Shown here one piece after another: positions 18,167 through 26,559 of a stretch of DNA of 45,757 nucleotides; position 1 is the first letter of the stretch, and each line of letters opens with the position of its first letter. The DNA is taken from contig JAAUPI010000012.1 in assembly GCA_012035135.1 (NCBI GenBank), positions 1 to 45,757 of the forward strand, given 5' to 3'. This DNA comes from Microcoleus sp. CSU_2_2. GTDB lineage: Bacteria > Cyanobacteriota > Cyanobacteriia > Cyanobacteriales > Microcoleaceae. The translations under genes and the position numbers were made by a program. Below the pieces are notes generated by a model, which was not told the DNA's origin, ran no database searches, and was given only the letters and a program-made list of their open reading frames with translations.

Positions 18167-18685
18167 CTATTTCCGATTTTGCTGGCGAAATTCTGCCGGA
18201 GTTTGGCGCAGAGGCTGTTTGGGATTCCAAATGCCACGACCCATTAGTCTAGCCCATTCTTGAGCATTAACAAGTCGCTGCTGATATTTGGTATTGGGCG
18301 ATCGCACCGCTGCTAAAGCATAACCTTCTTTAATTAGTTGTTCATTGAGCAGGATTTTGTCTTGCCACAAATAGGCAAGTTTGCGATCGAACCTGTCTTT
18401 TTTTTCAACATCGGATTCTAACAATACCTCCTGCCCTCCAATTAGCTGTTCTAATTTTTGTTTGGCCTGTTCTCCCCAAGGCTGCTGTTTTAAATCTGGC
18501 ACTTCTATACCAATCAGCCTAATTTGTTCTAATATGGCAATTTTGTCAGATATGCTGGTGATTTCGACTGTTTGCCCGCTAATAGTCCGACCTATTTTGA
18601 CGATCGTACCTTGGGGAATTTCAGGTTTTTGGCAGCTAATTAACAGCAGACTCAGGACGATCGCTAATAATCTATAAAAGAGCAT
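18167..18685 (-). CDS. Thermonuclease-like lipoprotein
   Basis: This staphylococcal-nuclease-fold protein has an N-terminal lipoprotein signal (FYRLLAIVLSLLLISC), with the lipidated Cys at residue 18. The SNase domain shows IRLIGIEVPD, WGEQAKQKLEQLIGGQEVLLE and DRFDRKLAYLW, which contain the Arg and Glu residues of the catalytic site. It would act on DNA or RNA at the cell envelope. The ATG at 18685 is preferred over an upstream one because the extra nine residues come from a TTGGGAATGGG repeat array and would precede the signal peptide. Confidence 0.85.
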   Translation of the reverse strand: MLFYRLLAIVLSLLLISCQKPEIPQGTIVKIGRTISGQTVEITSISDKIAILEQIRLIGIEVPDLKQQPWGEQAKQKLEQLIGGQEVLLESDVEKKDRFDRKLAYLWQDKILLNEQLIKEGYALAAVRSPNTKYQQRLVNAQEWARLMGRGIWNPKQPLRQTPAEFRQQNRK

Positions 18686-18727
18686 TGGGAATGGGAATTG
18701 GGAATGGGGCATTGGGTATTGGGAATA
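18686..18727. repeat. Short tandem repeat (ATTGGGAATGGG-type)
   Basis: Imperfect tandem GGGAATG/TTGGGAA units sit directly against the start codon of the nuclease gene. They displace or form its ribosome-binding region. Confidence 0.65.
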
Positions 18728-18791
18728 ATGAAAAATCGAAAACTTTCATTTTCCATTATCCTCGACGCAACTGTTACAATCCAATGGATTC

Positions 18792-18855
18792 GTAGGGTGC
18801 GTCAGACGAATTTCTTAAAAGATTATCGAGGATTTTGCGAACTGACGCACCTTAC
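18792..18855. repeat. Hairpin repeat, GTGCGTC family, copy D
   Basis: GTAGGGTGCGTCAG on the left pairs with CTGACGCACCTTAC on the right. The homology with copy E (26462-26526) extends outward to a shared CAATCCAAT upstream and ACTATrTATG downstream, so D and E belong to one longer subfamily of about 95 bases. Confidence 0.88.
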
Positions 18856-18917
18856 TATGTATGTACTATGTATGTCAGTTGCCTCAAGACTGTTCCATTT
18901 TCTATGCTTTTTTGTCC

Positions 18918-19286
18918 TCAATCTTCCTCAATGGGCAAACCGGCACGCACTTTACCTTTGCCGAAGTAGCGGCCAAATTGGAGTTCGTACACTTCATCTT
19001 CGTCTTGCGTCTCTACTTCGATGTTAGAACGCGGATAACTGACACATAGCAACGCATAACCCTTTTTTTGCAGTTCCGGAGAAAGTCCCATTGCTTCTGG
19101 CTGGTACAGTTCGCCTGATACAATGCGCACCGCACAGGCTGTACAGGCGCCGTTGCGACAGGAGAATGGCAAGTCTACACCTTGGTTTTCAGCATTTTGG
19201 AGGATGTAGCGGTTTTCGGGGACGCGCACGGTGTGGCGCGATCCCGTTTGTCTATTGTGAATTTTAATTACGTAAGAGCGAGTCAT
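18918..19286 (-). CDS. Plant-type 2Fe-2S ferredoxin with C-terminal extension
   Basis: The cluster ligands are Cys43, Cys48, Cys51 and Cys81 in FSCRNGACTACAV and ALLCVSYP. The protein is 122 residues, longer than photosynthetic PetF ferredoxin (about 98). The extension is an acidic C-terminal tail, DEDEVYELQFGRYFGKG. This fits the FdC2-like group conserved in cyanobacteria and chloroplasts. It is a soluble one-electron carrier whose partner is unknown. A TTTTAGA heptamer array lies just before its start. Confidence 0.88.
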   Translation of the reverse strand: MTRSYVIKIHNRQTGSRHTVRVPENRYILQNAENQGVDLPFSCRNGACTACAVRIVSGELYQPEAMGLSPELQKKGYALLCVSYPRSNIEVETQDEDEVYELQFGRYFGKGKVRAGLPIEED

Positions 19287-19290
19287 GGGG

Positions 19291-19314
19291 ATTTTAGATT
19301 TTAGATTTTAGATT
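19291..19314. repeat. Heptanucleotide tandem repeat (ATTTTAG)
   Basis: Just over three tandem units of ATTTTAG. Other arrays of the same unit lie at 26374-26398, 40343-40372 and 40433-40458, with a short one at about 15948-15962. Confidence 0.8.
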
Positions 19315-19503
19315 AGTTATGAGGGTAAAATTCTTGTGGGCAATGGATTTGAGCCAAAACTTGACTCTGCGATCGATCGATTTTTCCAGATTCTTTGACG
19401 CCCTATTCAAATTAAACAATAAATTTATGCCATTAGGCCTTCCCAAATCAGAATTGTTCTGCTAACATAGTTTACTTGTGACTAAATAAATGAATTTAGC
19501 ACT

Positions 19504-19588
19504 GGAGAGGTGGCCGAGCGGTTGAAGGCGCAGCACTGGAAATGCTGTTTAGGGCAACTTAACGAGGGTTCGAATCCCTCCCTCTCCG
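19504..19588 (+). tRNA. tRNA-Ser (anticodon GGA)
   Basis: The acceptor arms GGAGAGG (19504-19510) and CCTCTCC (19581-19587) pair fully. The anticodon stem CAGCA/TGCTG encloses the loop CTGGAAA, giving anticodon GGA, which reads UCC and UCU serine codons. A long variable arm (TTTAGGGCAACTTAACG) and a T arm with GGTTCGAATCC complete a class II tRNA. CCA is not encoded. Confidence 0.97.
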
Positions 19589-19613
19589 TTATCAGAAAAT
19601 TTTGAATATTTCC

Positions 19614-19658
19614 GATCGCCCTTAGGTTTTTCTAAAAAAATCATGGGCGATCTTTTTT
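19614..19658 (+). terminator. Rho-independent terminator after tRNA-Ser
   Basis: GATCGCCC (19614-19621) pairs with GGGCGATC (19645-19652) and is followed by six T residues. It lies 25 bases after the tRNA. Confidence 0.75.
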
Positions 19659-19774
19659 GTATTTTTTAGCTAGACAGGTGGGAATCCCCACAGCATAATC
19701 TTTGATTTGCCGTGGGAGCGTCACCACGATCTATAATAATATTTTCTGGATATGTTTGTCTGAGGCTCAAAACT

Positions 19775-20044
19775 ATGACTAAATACGTGATGTGGGGAAG
19801 TTGCTGCGAGGATGTTCTAGAAAAACGCGCTCCGTTTCGAGAGGCTCATTTAGCGGGATTGGCCAAGCAAAAAGAATCGGGAGTATTAATTACGATCGGA
19901 CCGACCAAAGATTTAACAAAGGTTTTTGCAATTTACGAAGCCGAAGATGAAGCGCAGGTGCGACAATTGGTTGCAGCCGATCCTTATTGGGTAAATCAGG
20001 TTTGGACTGAGTACGATGTCAAAGAGTGGATTCAAGCTTTTTGA
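19775..20044 (+). CDS. YCII-related (YciI-like) protein
   Basis: This 89-residue protein has the YCII family outline: an opening MTKYVMWG strand, RAPFREAHLAGLAKQKESG with the conserved His, and the closing AADPYWVNQVWTEYDVKEW. The fold is a ferredoxin-like dimer related to chlorite dismutase and muconolactone isomerase families. Its chemistry is mostly unknown. The ATG at 19775 fits the family N-terminus, and upstream in-frame codons add only unlike sequence. Confidence 0.85.
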   Translation: MTKYVMWGSCCEDVLEKRAPFREAHLAGLAKQKESGVLITIGPTKDLTKVFAIYEAEDEAQVRQLVAADPYWVNQVWTEYDVKEWIQAF

Positions 20045-20139
20045 AGTCATATAGAATTTAGCAACTATTTAGTAAGTCGCTATTGTTGAATGTACTCAAT
20101 TTAATTTGTTTAAGCAAACATGAAATTGGGGATGACAGG

Positions 20140-23100
20140 GTGAACATCTTCACATCGGATCAAGGCGATTTAGTTCCCGTAGACTATAGCGATTTACTGG
20201 ACAAGATTTTAGAGGTTTTACAGGAAAAAAACCCGTTTAAAGTTTCGGACGATCGCAGACGCTTGCTCATAGATATTGACACGGTAGGCGATCGAGTTGC
20301 AAGTTGCGATCGAGTGCAGAATCCTTTGGTTTCTTCTGAAACTCAAGCAGATTCTGCTACGATCGATTTTTTGCCGGACGTTGAGGTTCGTTTTCGCAGT
20401 CAAGTTAGGGAAATTGAAACTTGTTTGCGCCAGCAATTAGCATCTGTTTTGGGAAATAGTGTGACAATTGACAAGTTTTGTCTGAGTTTAATTAGTCCGC
20501 TAGAGTCTTTTAAAGGTAAGGGAACTCAGTTAGGTTTCAAGTATGATTTTGACAGATGTGATCGGGATTTGCAAAAACAAAAGCTGGCTTTGGAATCCTT
20601 CGCTCCTGGCTGCGATTCGCTACTGAAGTTTCATAAAGTAACTTTTTTTGTCCGCAATGTAGATAGGTTTCAAGAATATTTGAAAGCAGGTATTGAGAAT
20701 TATATTGCGGAGAATATTGAGAATAAAGACGCTCGGAAAAAACTGAATTATTTGCTTGATGAAATGGTGGACAATGAAACTTCTGATTTTCATCGGCTGG
20801 TGCGAGTTGTAAATCGGGAAACTCTGGGACAACTGAAGAAAGAAGCAAAAATTACTTACTTGGAGTATCTTTTAGATAACATCGACTCCGCCACAGCAAA
20901 TGTTCGCAATTTGATTTATTTCCAAGATTTTACCAGGCGTCTCAGGTTGATAGAAAAATATATCAGCGATATTAATAAAGCTGATGACCATTACTCGGTT
21001 AACTATCAGGGAACTCGGGTTAATTACAGAGATCTATTTTCGCGATCGGACTCTTTAGATGCGCTTCCGATCGTTCCGATTATAGCAGGTAATTTGGGAG
21101 AAACAACGGATAACTCAGGAGGCGATCGCCAATTTATTTTTGGTTTAAAACTCAAGTTTGATAATCCCGTGCAGTCAAGGGGCGGCGATAGCGTATTCGA
21201 GTATCATCTCAATTTGCTAAATCCCGACAGCGAGGAACATCTCGTCGCATTAGAGGAACCAGTCGATCGTGAAACTTTCTTTCGCAAGGTATTAAAGATA
21301 GCGTTTTTGTATCACTTTGTCTTTGCCTCGTCTCATGACCCACTTGGAGCTAATTATAACCCAGAAACCGAACTAGCATACGATCCGATCGCCGGATTTG
21401 AGCGAGTAGTTTTGCCGATACTACAGGGTTCTAACGAACAAAATAAACAGCAGCTTTTTCGCAATTTTTTCAAGCGTTTTCAAGAAATTAATGTCACCTA
21501 CAAAATCAACTGTCTCAAGCAATTATTGCGAAGCTTGATAGTACATCGAACTATTGTACCATCTCGAACAGAAACACGACAGATTCTGATTAAAAGAGGT
21601 ATTTTAGCAAAAATAGATGATATTTTGACAAGCGGGAAATTTTTCAAGGCGGTTGTGGGGCGCAATCCCAAGGAGACTCTTCAGCATATCTCCGTGGGAC
21701 ACGATCGTATCAACCAAAGAGCAATTTGTCAATTGCCAGTCCATATTAAAATTGAAGATGTCCGCTATTTCCCTACTGATGAATCCCAAAGTTTCAGTAT
21801 GGAATATAACATCAAAGGTATCGATGCTTTGCCCGTAATTTGGGTTCCTAAAGCCGATCGATCGAGAGAGGTTTTTTATAAAAGTTTTCAGAATAAATCA
21901 GTTGTATTTCCCTACGACAACCGACGGTTAGACAGCCAGGGAGGTTTGAAACCAACAGCAGCTTTTGTTTATAAGTTGGCTATGGCGCTGATGTCATATA
22001 TTTGCCTGCGAATCGTGTTGAAAAATTTACCAAACAATTTATTTGTACCGATGGTCAGACTTCATGAAGGCTACCACCAAAACCCTTCACCTTCGGAAAA
22101 ATTTATCGGGCATTTTTCTAAGACATTATGTCACATTTTGAGCGAAAAACACCGATCGAATTCCCAAGGATTTCGGATTCTGGGTGACAAGTATCATTTA
22201 ACTGCCAAAAATGGTTTGAGTTCGCTGTATTCAATACTTCCTAAAAAGTTTCGATTTAAGGACGTGCAGCTATCTCCTGAATTGGATAATTTAGTAATTA
22301 TTACAGTATCGACTAGGGACTGCGACGCCAGAAAGGGTAGAAGTCGCGATCGCGCAAAAGCCTGTTTGTTCGGCGAAGTTACCGGAATCAGGCACTACGA
22401 AGACGGTACTATTCAAATTGGAATGCTAAAAACTTTTTCAGAAAACTACAGCCTTCAACATCTTTATACTCAGCCTGCAATTCTGGCAGATATTGTCCGC
22501 CAGTTGTACAATCGAGGCTATCGAAATTTTGTATATATCTCGCAAGCACCCGATCGGAGTACGCTACACATTACTCAAAACGATGAAGATGAGAAATTGT
22601 TTTTGATGTCGAAAGATATCGTCCGAACTTTGAAAGGAGAGCAACAAGATATTAGAATTTACCCGGTATTTTTTGACAAATACTACGTCTACAGTCCCAA
22701 ACAACATAGGGGAGAATCTTTTTATATTCAAGATACAGCGGAGGTTACTAACTTATTTGCAGATACGAGCAAGCAAGCTGCTGTATTTTTCAATTTATTT
22801 AACGGGCTGAAAGTAGAGCAAGGGGAAAATAATTTTTACAACGGGGTGATTTCCTATTCGACGCTGTTGAATATTTATGAAGGAATTATTGACGATTTAG
22901 ATATTCGCCAAGGTTTGATTGATGACGGTGAAATCAAAGATACTTTGCTGCACTATTTGACAATATTTCACTTTTCTCGGTACGAATCTCGCCAACAGAT
23001 AAGTCTAAAGCTAGATCCGTTCGATCGCATTATTGGCGATAATTCGGTTGGTGTTTTGTCTGAATTCAGTCACGCGGGAGGTAGTGCTACTTTTAATTCG

Positions 23101-23154
23101 CTGGCATTTTTGAACGAGGTGAGAGATGTGTTGAATAAGGGCGAGCCAGGTTAA
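20140..23154 (+). CDS. Large protein of unknown family, frame open past its stop
   Basis: I do not recognise this protein (about 1,004 residues from GTG 20140; a TTG at 20083 would give 1,023). It is soluble, charged and lacks signal peptides and membrane segments. GGGGA at 20128-20132 is well spaced before the GTG. The C-terminal third (22280-22700) alternates strands and helices: NLVIITVSTRDCDA, KACLFGEVTGI, TIQIGMLKTF, a helix ILADIVRQLYNRGY, then NFVYISQAP and IRIYPVFFDKYYVY. This order resembles an RNase H/PIWI fold, but that is inference only and no DDE-type catalytic triad is evident. After the TAA at 23152 the same frame stays open for 48 more protein-like codons to a TAA at 23299. 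The real product may once have ended there. Confidence 0.75.
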   Translation: MNIFTSDQGDLVPVDYSDLLDKILEVLQEKNPFKVSDDRRRLLIDIDTVGDRVASCDRVQNPLVSSETQADSATIDFLPDVEVRFRSQVREIETCLRQQLASVLGNSVTIDKFCLSLISPLESFKGKGTQLGFKYDFDRCDRDLQKQKLALESFAPGCDSLLKFHKVTFFVRNVDRFQEYLKAGIENYIAENIENKDARKKLNYLLDEMVDNETSDFHRLVRVVNRETLGQLKKEAKITYLEYLLDNIDSATANVRNLIYFQDFTRRLRLIEKYISDINKADDHYSVNYQGTRVNYRDLFSRSDSLDALPIVPIIAGNLGETTDNSGGDRQFIFGLKLKFDNPVQSRGGDSVFEYHLNLLNPDSEEHLVALEEPVDRETFFRKVLKIAFLYHFVFASSHDPLGANYNPETELAYDPIAGFERVVLPILQGSNEQNKQQLFRNFFKRFQEINVTYKINCLKQLLRSLIVHRTIVPSRTETRQILIKRGILAKIDDILTSGKFFKAVVGRNPKETLQHISVGHDRINQRAICQLPVHIKIEDVRYFPTDESQSFSMEYNIKGIDALPVIWVPKADRSREVFYKSFQNKSVVFPYDNRRLDSQGGLKPTAAFVYKLAMALMSYICLRIVLKNLPNNLFVPMVRLHEGYHQNPSPSEKFIGHFSKTLCHILSEKHRSNSQGFRILGDKYHLTAKNGLSSLYSILPKKFRFKDVQLSPELDNLVIITVSTRDCDARKGRSRDRAKACLFGEVTGIRHYEDGTIQIGMLKTFSENYSLQHLYTQPAILADIVRQLYNRGYRNFVYISQAPDRSTLHITQNDEDEKLFLMSKDIVRTLKGEQQDIRIYPVFFDKYYVYSPKQHRGESFYIQDTAEVTNLFADTSKQAAVFFNLFNGLKVEQGENNFYNGVISYSTLLNIYEGIIDDLDIRQGLIDDGEIKDTLLHYLTIFHFSRYESRQQISLKLDPFDRIIGDNSVGVLSEFSHAGGSATFNSLAFLNEVRDVLNKGEPG

Positions 23155-23482
23155 AAATTATCAGAGTGGCAAACTTCGCAGGAGTATTTTGCTAACAGCA
23201 AGCTCGAAGATAGGCAGTTTCGGGATATTCTGTTCGATTCTGTGCCGATTAGGTATGCGCGCTCGACCTTGACATACGGCAAATTGCCGGATACAATCTA
23301 AATTAAATACTCCATATTTGTCTTAATTGACGAGCCTGAATTTAATGTGCTTGCTTACTACACGCTCTCAACCTATACTATCGGGACTTAAACAAAAAAT
23401 ACGAGCTAGAGGACGCAGAGACATAGAATAGAGAGATGTTCGCAAAACATATCTGTTGGATGCTGTTCGTCAAACAAAAAAT
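23155..23482. other. Gap holding an in-frame coding tail, then no gene
   Basis: Bases 23155-23301 are 48 sense codons in the frame of the large upstream gene, ending in TAA. The remainder (23302-23482) shows no gene. It contains a GAGGACGCAGAGACA fragment, reminiscent of the dispersed CCGCGAAGG-type repeats, and presumably the peroxiredoxin promoter. Confidence 0.55.
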
Positions 23483-23941
23483 ATGACTGTCAAAGTAGAA
23501 GATATCGCACCGGATTTTACCTTACCATCTCAAACCGGCTCATCAGTCAGCCTGAAAGATTTTCGAGGTCAAAAAAATGTCATTGTTTACTTTTATCCTA
23601 AAGACGAAACTCCGGGATGCACGGCCCAAGCTTGTGCTTTTCGAGATAGTTACGAAGTTTTCAAAGACGCAGGTGCAGAAGTAATCGGGATTAGCGAAGA
23701 TTCGCAGCAGTCTCACCAGAAATTTTCTGCTAAATATCAGTTACCTTTTACACTGTTGAGCGATACTGGTAACAAAGTTCGGCAATTATACGGCGTTCCG
23801 GCGACAATGTGGATTATGCCCGGTAGAGTAACTTATGTCATTGACAAACAAGGGGTTGTCAAGCATATTTTTGACTCGATGTTGGACTTCAAGGCACACG
23901 TTGCAGAAGCTCGCAAAACTTTAGAAAATATCAAAAGTTAG
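23483..23941 (+). CDS. Peroxiredoxin Q / BCP
   Basis: This thiol peroxidase reduces H2O2 and alkyl hydroperoxides. The 152-residue protein has APDFTLPSQTG, then YFYPKDETPGCTAQAC with peroxidatic Cys46 and resolving Cys51 five residues later. That spacing marks the atypical 2-Cys PrxQ/BCP class, which is regenerated by thioredoxin. No transit or signal sequence is seen, so it is cytosolic or thylakoid-associated. The ATG at 23483 gives the family N-terminus MTVKVEDIAPDF. A TTG at 23456 would only add an unconserved extension. Confidence 0.93.
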   Translation: MTVKVEDIAPDFTLPSQTGSSVSLKDFRGQKNVIVYFYPKDETPGCTAQACAFRDSYEVFKDAGAEVIGISEDSQQSHQKFSAKYQLPFTLLSDTGNKVRQLYGVPATMWIMPGRVTYVIDKQGVVKHIFDSMLDFKAHVAEARKTLENIKS

Positions 23942-24090
23942 TCATATAGAACCCATTTGAGATTTTTTAAATCACCTGCGCACCCGGAGGATGAAGCATT
24001 TGGACATCAAACATCGCAATTTTTTAGATAATTGGCAACAGATCTAGTAATTAATTAACCGGTAAGGCGACACTCTGTAAAAATTGTTGC

Positions 24091-24119
24091 TTGAGAATAG
24101 ACGCAGGATTTGGCATACT
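24091..24119 (+). promoter_or_regulatory. Sigma-70-type promoter of candidate small RNA
   Basis: TTGAGA (24091-24096) and CATACT (24114-24119) are separated by exactly 17 bases. This predicts a transcript start near 24126, ten to eleven bases before the palindrome. It is a good but not perfect consensus match. Confidence 0.5.
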
Positions 24120-24125
24120 AGAGGG

Positions 24126-24180
24126 AGATATTTTGGGTCAGGCAATGATCTATATAGATCATTGCCTGACAGATTTTTTT
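24126..24180 (+). ncRNA. Candidate small RNA ending in a perfect palindrome
   Basis: A transcript from the promoter at 24091-24119 would be about 55 nucleotides. It would have a short AT-rich leader, then a 34-base perfect palindrome (24137-24170, beginning GTCAGGCAATGATC) that folds into a stem of about 15 bp, then AGA and seven T residues. The hairpin could simply be the peroxiredoxin terminator, but it lies almost 200 bases after that stop and has its own promoter-like element. It does not contain the ACTCCTCACAC core of Yfr1. Confidence 0.45.
24137..24180 (+). terminator. Strong Rho-independent terminator (perfect palindrome plus T7)
   Basis: The palindrome 24137-24170 is perfectly self-complementary, and TTTTTTT at 24174-24180 follows on the plus strand. 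On the minus strand no T-tract follows, so it acts on plus-strand transcripts. Confidence 0.8.
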
Positions 24181-24264
24181 GGACTCACTTTTTCAGTGCC
24201 ATTGGACTTTAGTCGTTAATCGCTAGCTAATTACGATCGCCCGCAATTAGCAATTAGCAATTAT

Positions 24265-24918
24265 CTAAGTCTTTGCAGCGCTTGATTTTTCCGGTGCAAC
24301 GTTGTGGGCAGTTTTGCCGTTTTTACCGTTACTGTTGCCATTAGCATTGCGAGGTTGGATAACTCCATAGCCACCGTGACTCTTGCGTTCGTAAAGCACG
24401 TTGATTTCCCCTGTTTCGGCATTGCGGAACATATAGAAATCGTGATCGATAATCTGCAATTGTTCTAAAGCTTCTTGAACTGTCATCGGAGGCATGGCAA
24501 AATACTTAGTCCGCACCACCTCGGCAGGAAGTTCAGGAGTTCGATCGCCTATCAAATCGGCAACTACAGGATGTTCGTCAACCACAGCTACCGTTTTGGT
24601 GTTACTCTGAGTTTTATTGTCGTGGCGTTTTTCCTTAAATTTCCGTAGTTGACGAGCAATCTTATCAGCAACTAAATCTATGCTGGCATAGAGGTTTTCC
24701 GTGCTTTCTTCAGCTCGGATCACGCTGCCATTAGCATAGATAGTTACCTCAGCAGTTTGCTTAGGATTTATCCTTGGGTTGCGAGCCACCGACAGATGTA
24801 TGTCCACCTCAGTAGTCAAAGTTTGAAAATGGCTAACCGCCTTTTCAACCTTTTGATTGACGTACTCTCGAATTGCATCGGTGATTTCTATATTTTTACC
24901 CTGGATAACAAGCTTCAT
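24265..24918 (-). CDS. hpf: Long-form ribosome hibernation promoting factor (LrtA/HPF)
   Basis: The 217-residue protein has the S30AE domain at 1-105 ([20 protein letters not shown], then [16 protein letters not shown] and [18 protein letters not shown]) that binds the decoding centre of the small ribosomal subunit. After a linker comes the C-terminal dimerisation domain (about 135-190, [21 protein letters not shown] through [31 protein letters not shown]). Long HPF forms 100S ribosome dimers in dark or stressed cells. In cyanobacteria it is the light-repressed LrtA. A Gly/Asn/Lys-rich tail ends the protein. Confidence 0.95.
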   Translation of the reverse strand: MKLVIQGKNIEITDAIREYVNQKVEKAVSHFQTLTTEVDIHLSVARNPRINPKQTAEVTIYANGSVIRAEESTENLYASIDLVADKIARQLRKFKEKRHDNKTQSNTKTVAVVDEHPVVADLIGDRTPELPAEVVRTKYFAMPPMTVQEALEQLQIIDHDFYMFRNAETGEINVLYERKSHGGYGVIQPRNANGNSNGKNGKTAHNVAPEKSSAAKT

Positions 24919-25068
24919 AGAGCTCCCTCCCTTCTCTAACGTGGGTATAGTTTATACAATAGCATCTTGTATTCTACAAAACACTTATTTTCAAAATCTT
25001 TTTAAACTGTTGACAATTCTTGATTTTAACTGCGTCAATATTCCGTAAAAACCCTCTTGATTTTTTTC

Positions 25069-25752
25069 ATGATTTCCCCTCCCTTTTCTCAGCATCTGAA
25101 TTCTCAACCCTGCTGGCTTCTCGAATGGGGACAAGTGTCCTACTCAACAGCTTGGGAAGCTCAGCAAAAGCTAGTGCAAGAGCGTCGCGACAATCCAGAT
25201 TTGCCGGATGTCCTGATTTTGCTGGAACATCCGCCGGTTTACACCTTGGGACAGGGTGCCAAGTTAGAATTTTTGAAATTTGACCCAGGCAAAACTGGGG
25301 CGGAATTGCACCGAGTTGAGCGGGGAGGCGAGGTGACTTATCATTGTCCTGGTCAATTGGTGGGCTATCCGATTTTAAATTTGCGGCGACATCAGCAGGA
25401 TTTGCACTGGTATTTGCGACAGTTGGAGGAAGTGCTGCTGAGGGTGCTGGCAGTTTTGGGGTTGAAAGGTATACGGGTACCGGGGATGACTGGTGTTTGG
25501 GTGGAAGGGCGCAAGGTGGGTGCGATCGGGATTAAAGTCAGTCGCTGGATTACGATGCACGGTTTTGCTTTAAATGTGTGTCCGGATCTTGAAGGTTTTC
25601 AGCAAATTGTACCTTGCGGGATTCCAGATAAACCTGTGGGGAGCTTAAAGCAGTTTATTCCGGGAATTGAGGTCGATCGCGTGAGGGCGATCGTTGTGAC
25701 TAAGTTTGCAGAAGTGTTTGGGTTGGAAATTGTGCGATCGACAGAATTATAA
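25069..25752 (+). CDS. lipB: Octanoyl-[acyl carrier protein]:protein transferase LipB
   Basis: LipB moves octanoate from acyl carrier protein to lipoyl domains, the first step of lipoate synthesis. Family signatures are [31 protein letters not shown] (85-102), [14 protein letters not shown] with catalytic Lys149, and [12 protein letters not shown] with catalytic Cys183. The 227-residue protein is normal in length. The ATG at 25069 is chosen; an in-frame TTG 12 bases earlier adds nothing conserved. LipA is not in the window. Confidence 0.95.
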   Translation: MISPPFSQHLNSQPCWLLEWGQVSYSTAWEAQQKLVQERRDNPDLPDVLILLEHPPVYTLGQGAKLEFLKFDPGKTGAELHRVERGGEVTYHCPGQLVGYPILNLRRHQQDLHWYLRQLEEVLLRVLAVLGLKGIRVPGMTGVWVEGRKVGAIGIKVSRWITMHGFALNVCPDLEGFQQIVPCGIPDKPVGSLKQFIPGIEVDRVRAIVVTKFAEVFGLEIVRSTEL

Positions 25753-25777
25753 TTGAAGTAGGTGCGATCGGCAATGT

Positions 25778-26371
25778 TTAATTGTTAATTACCAAGTCGA
25801 TCGCTCGCCTAAAAGTTCTAATTGCCTCAACTCTAGAACTCATCAACACGCACCTTCCCAACAGGTTAATGTCAATTTCTGGCAATAATTCGCTACGAAC
25901 AATCCGTTCGTAACCCTCCGATCGCAAATGATACAGAGTAAACAGTCCATCTTCCCAAAACCAAACTTCAGGGACACCCAGCACCCGATACCGTTCCAAC
26001 TTGCTCGCACCCCCACTCGTGAATACCACTTCCACAGATAAATCGGGAATCGATTTCAATTCGCCGAGACAGTAAGACTCGTCGGGTTGAGCCGAAGCTT
26101 CTCCTTCTCGTTCGGTTGTCATTGAGCCGGTGGGAGTAAATTCGATGCCTCTTTCCACTAAAAAAGTTTCGATGAGATGCCCAATTAGGGTTTTGAAAAT
26201 TTCGTGTTCTGGACTGACTGCCAAGATTTCTACGGTTCCTTTGTAATAAAACAGCCGAATACCAGGGGAGTCATCAAACCCCTGTTGAATCAATTTGAAT
26301 TGCTGCCATGTGCTGTTATGTTTAACAATTCGCTGGTCTTGAGCTGGTGGATTTAATAACTGCGAAGTCAT
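25778..26371 (-). CDS. Uma2 family (DUF820) putative nuclease, second copy
   Basis: This 197-residue paralogue of the protein at 10946-11560 shares SPEHEIFKTLIGHLIETFLVERG, DLSVEVVFTSGGASKLERYR and GVPEVWFWEDGLFTLYHLRSEGYERI. The fold is PD-(D/E)XK-like. It is convergent with lipB and preceded by an ATTTTAG array and a hairpin repeat. The biological role is unknown. Confidence 0.85.
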   Translation of the reverse strand: MTSQLLNPPAQDQRIVKHNSTWQQFKLIQQGFDDSPGIRLFYYKGTVEILAVSPEHEIFKTLIGHLIETFLVERGIEFTPTGSMTTEREGEASAQPDESYCLGELKSIPDLSVEVVFTSGGASKLERYRVLGVPEVWFWEDGLFTLYHLRSEGYERIVRSELLPEIDINLLGRCVLMSSRVEAIRTFRRAIDLVINN

Positions 26372-26373
26372 CG

Positions 26374-26398
26374 GATTTTAGATTTTAGATTTTAGATT
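26374..26398. repeat. Heptanucleotide tandem repeat (GATTTTA)
   Basis: Three and a half units of GATTTTA lie immediately upstream of the Uma2 start codon. Confidence 0.8.
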
Positions 26399-26461
26399 GA
26401 AGAATTGCGATCGCAAATAAATCCAGTAGCCAGTGAAGTATCACAATCCAATCGACTCGTA

Positions 26462-26526
26462 GTAGGGTGCGTCAGGCGAATTTCTCTTGACTACGATTGA
26501 GGATTTCGGGAACTGACGCACCTTAC
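26462..26526. repeat. Hairpin repeat, GTGCGTC family, copy E
   Basis: GTAGGGTGCGTCAG pairs with CTGACGCACCTTAC around a 37-base centre. It is closely similar over about 95 bases to copy D at 18792. It sits between ssb and the Uma2 gene. Confidence 0.88.
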
Positions 26527-26559
26527 TATATATGCCTGTTACGTCCAGAACTGAGTGAG

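Larger units (their letters stand above)
23942..24264. other. Convergent intergenic region with candidate small RNA
   Basis: No protein gene is visible in these 323 bases between peroxiredoxin (plus) and lrtA (minus). The stretch holds a promoter-like pair at 24091-24119 and a perfect palindrome followed by a T-tract at 24137-24180. Near the lrtA end there are short TTAGCAA tandem units (24244-24262). Confidence 0.6.
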
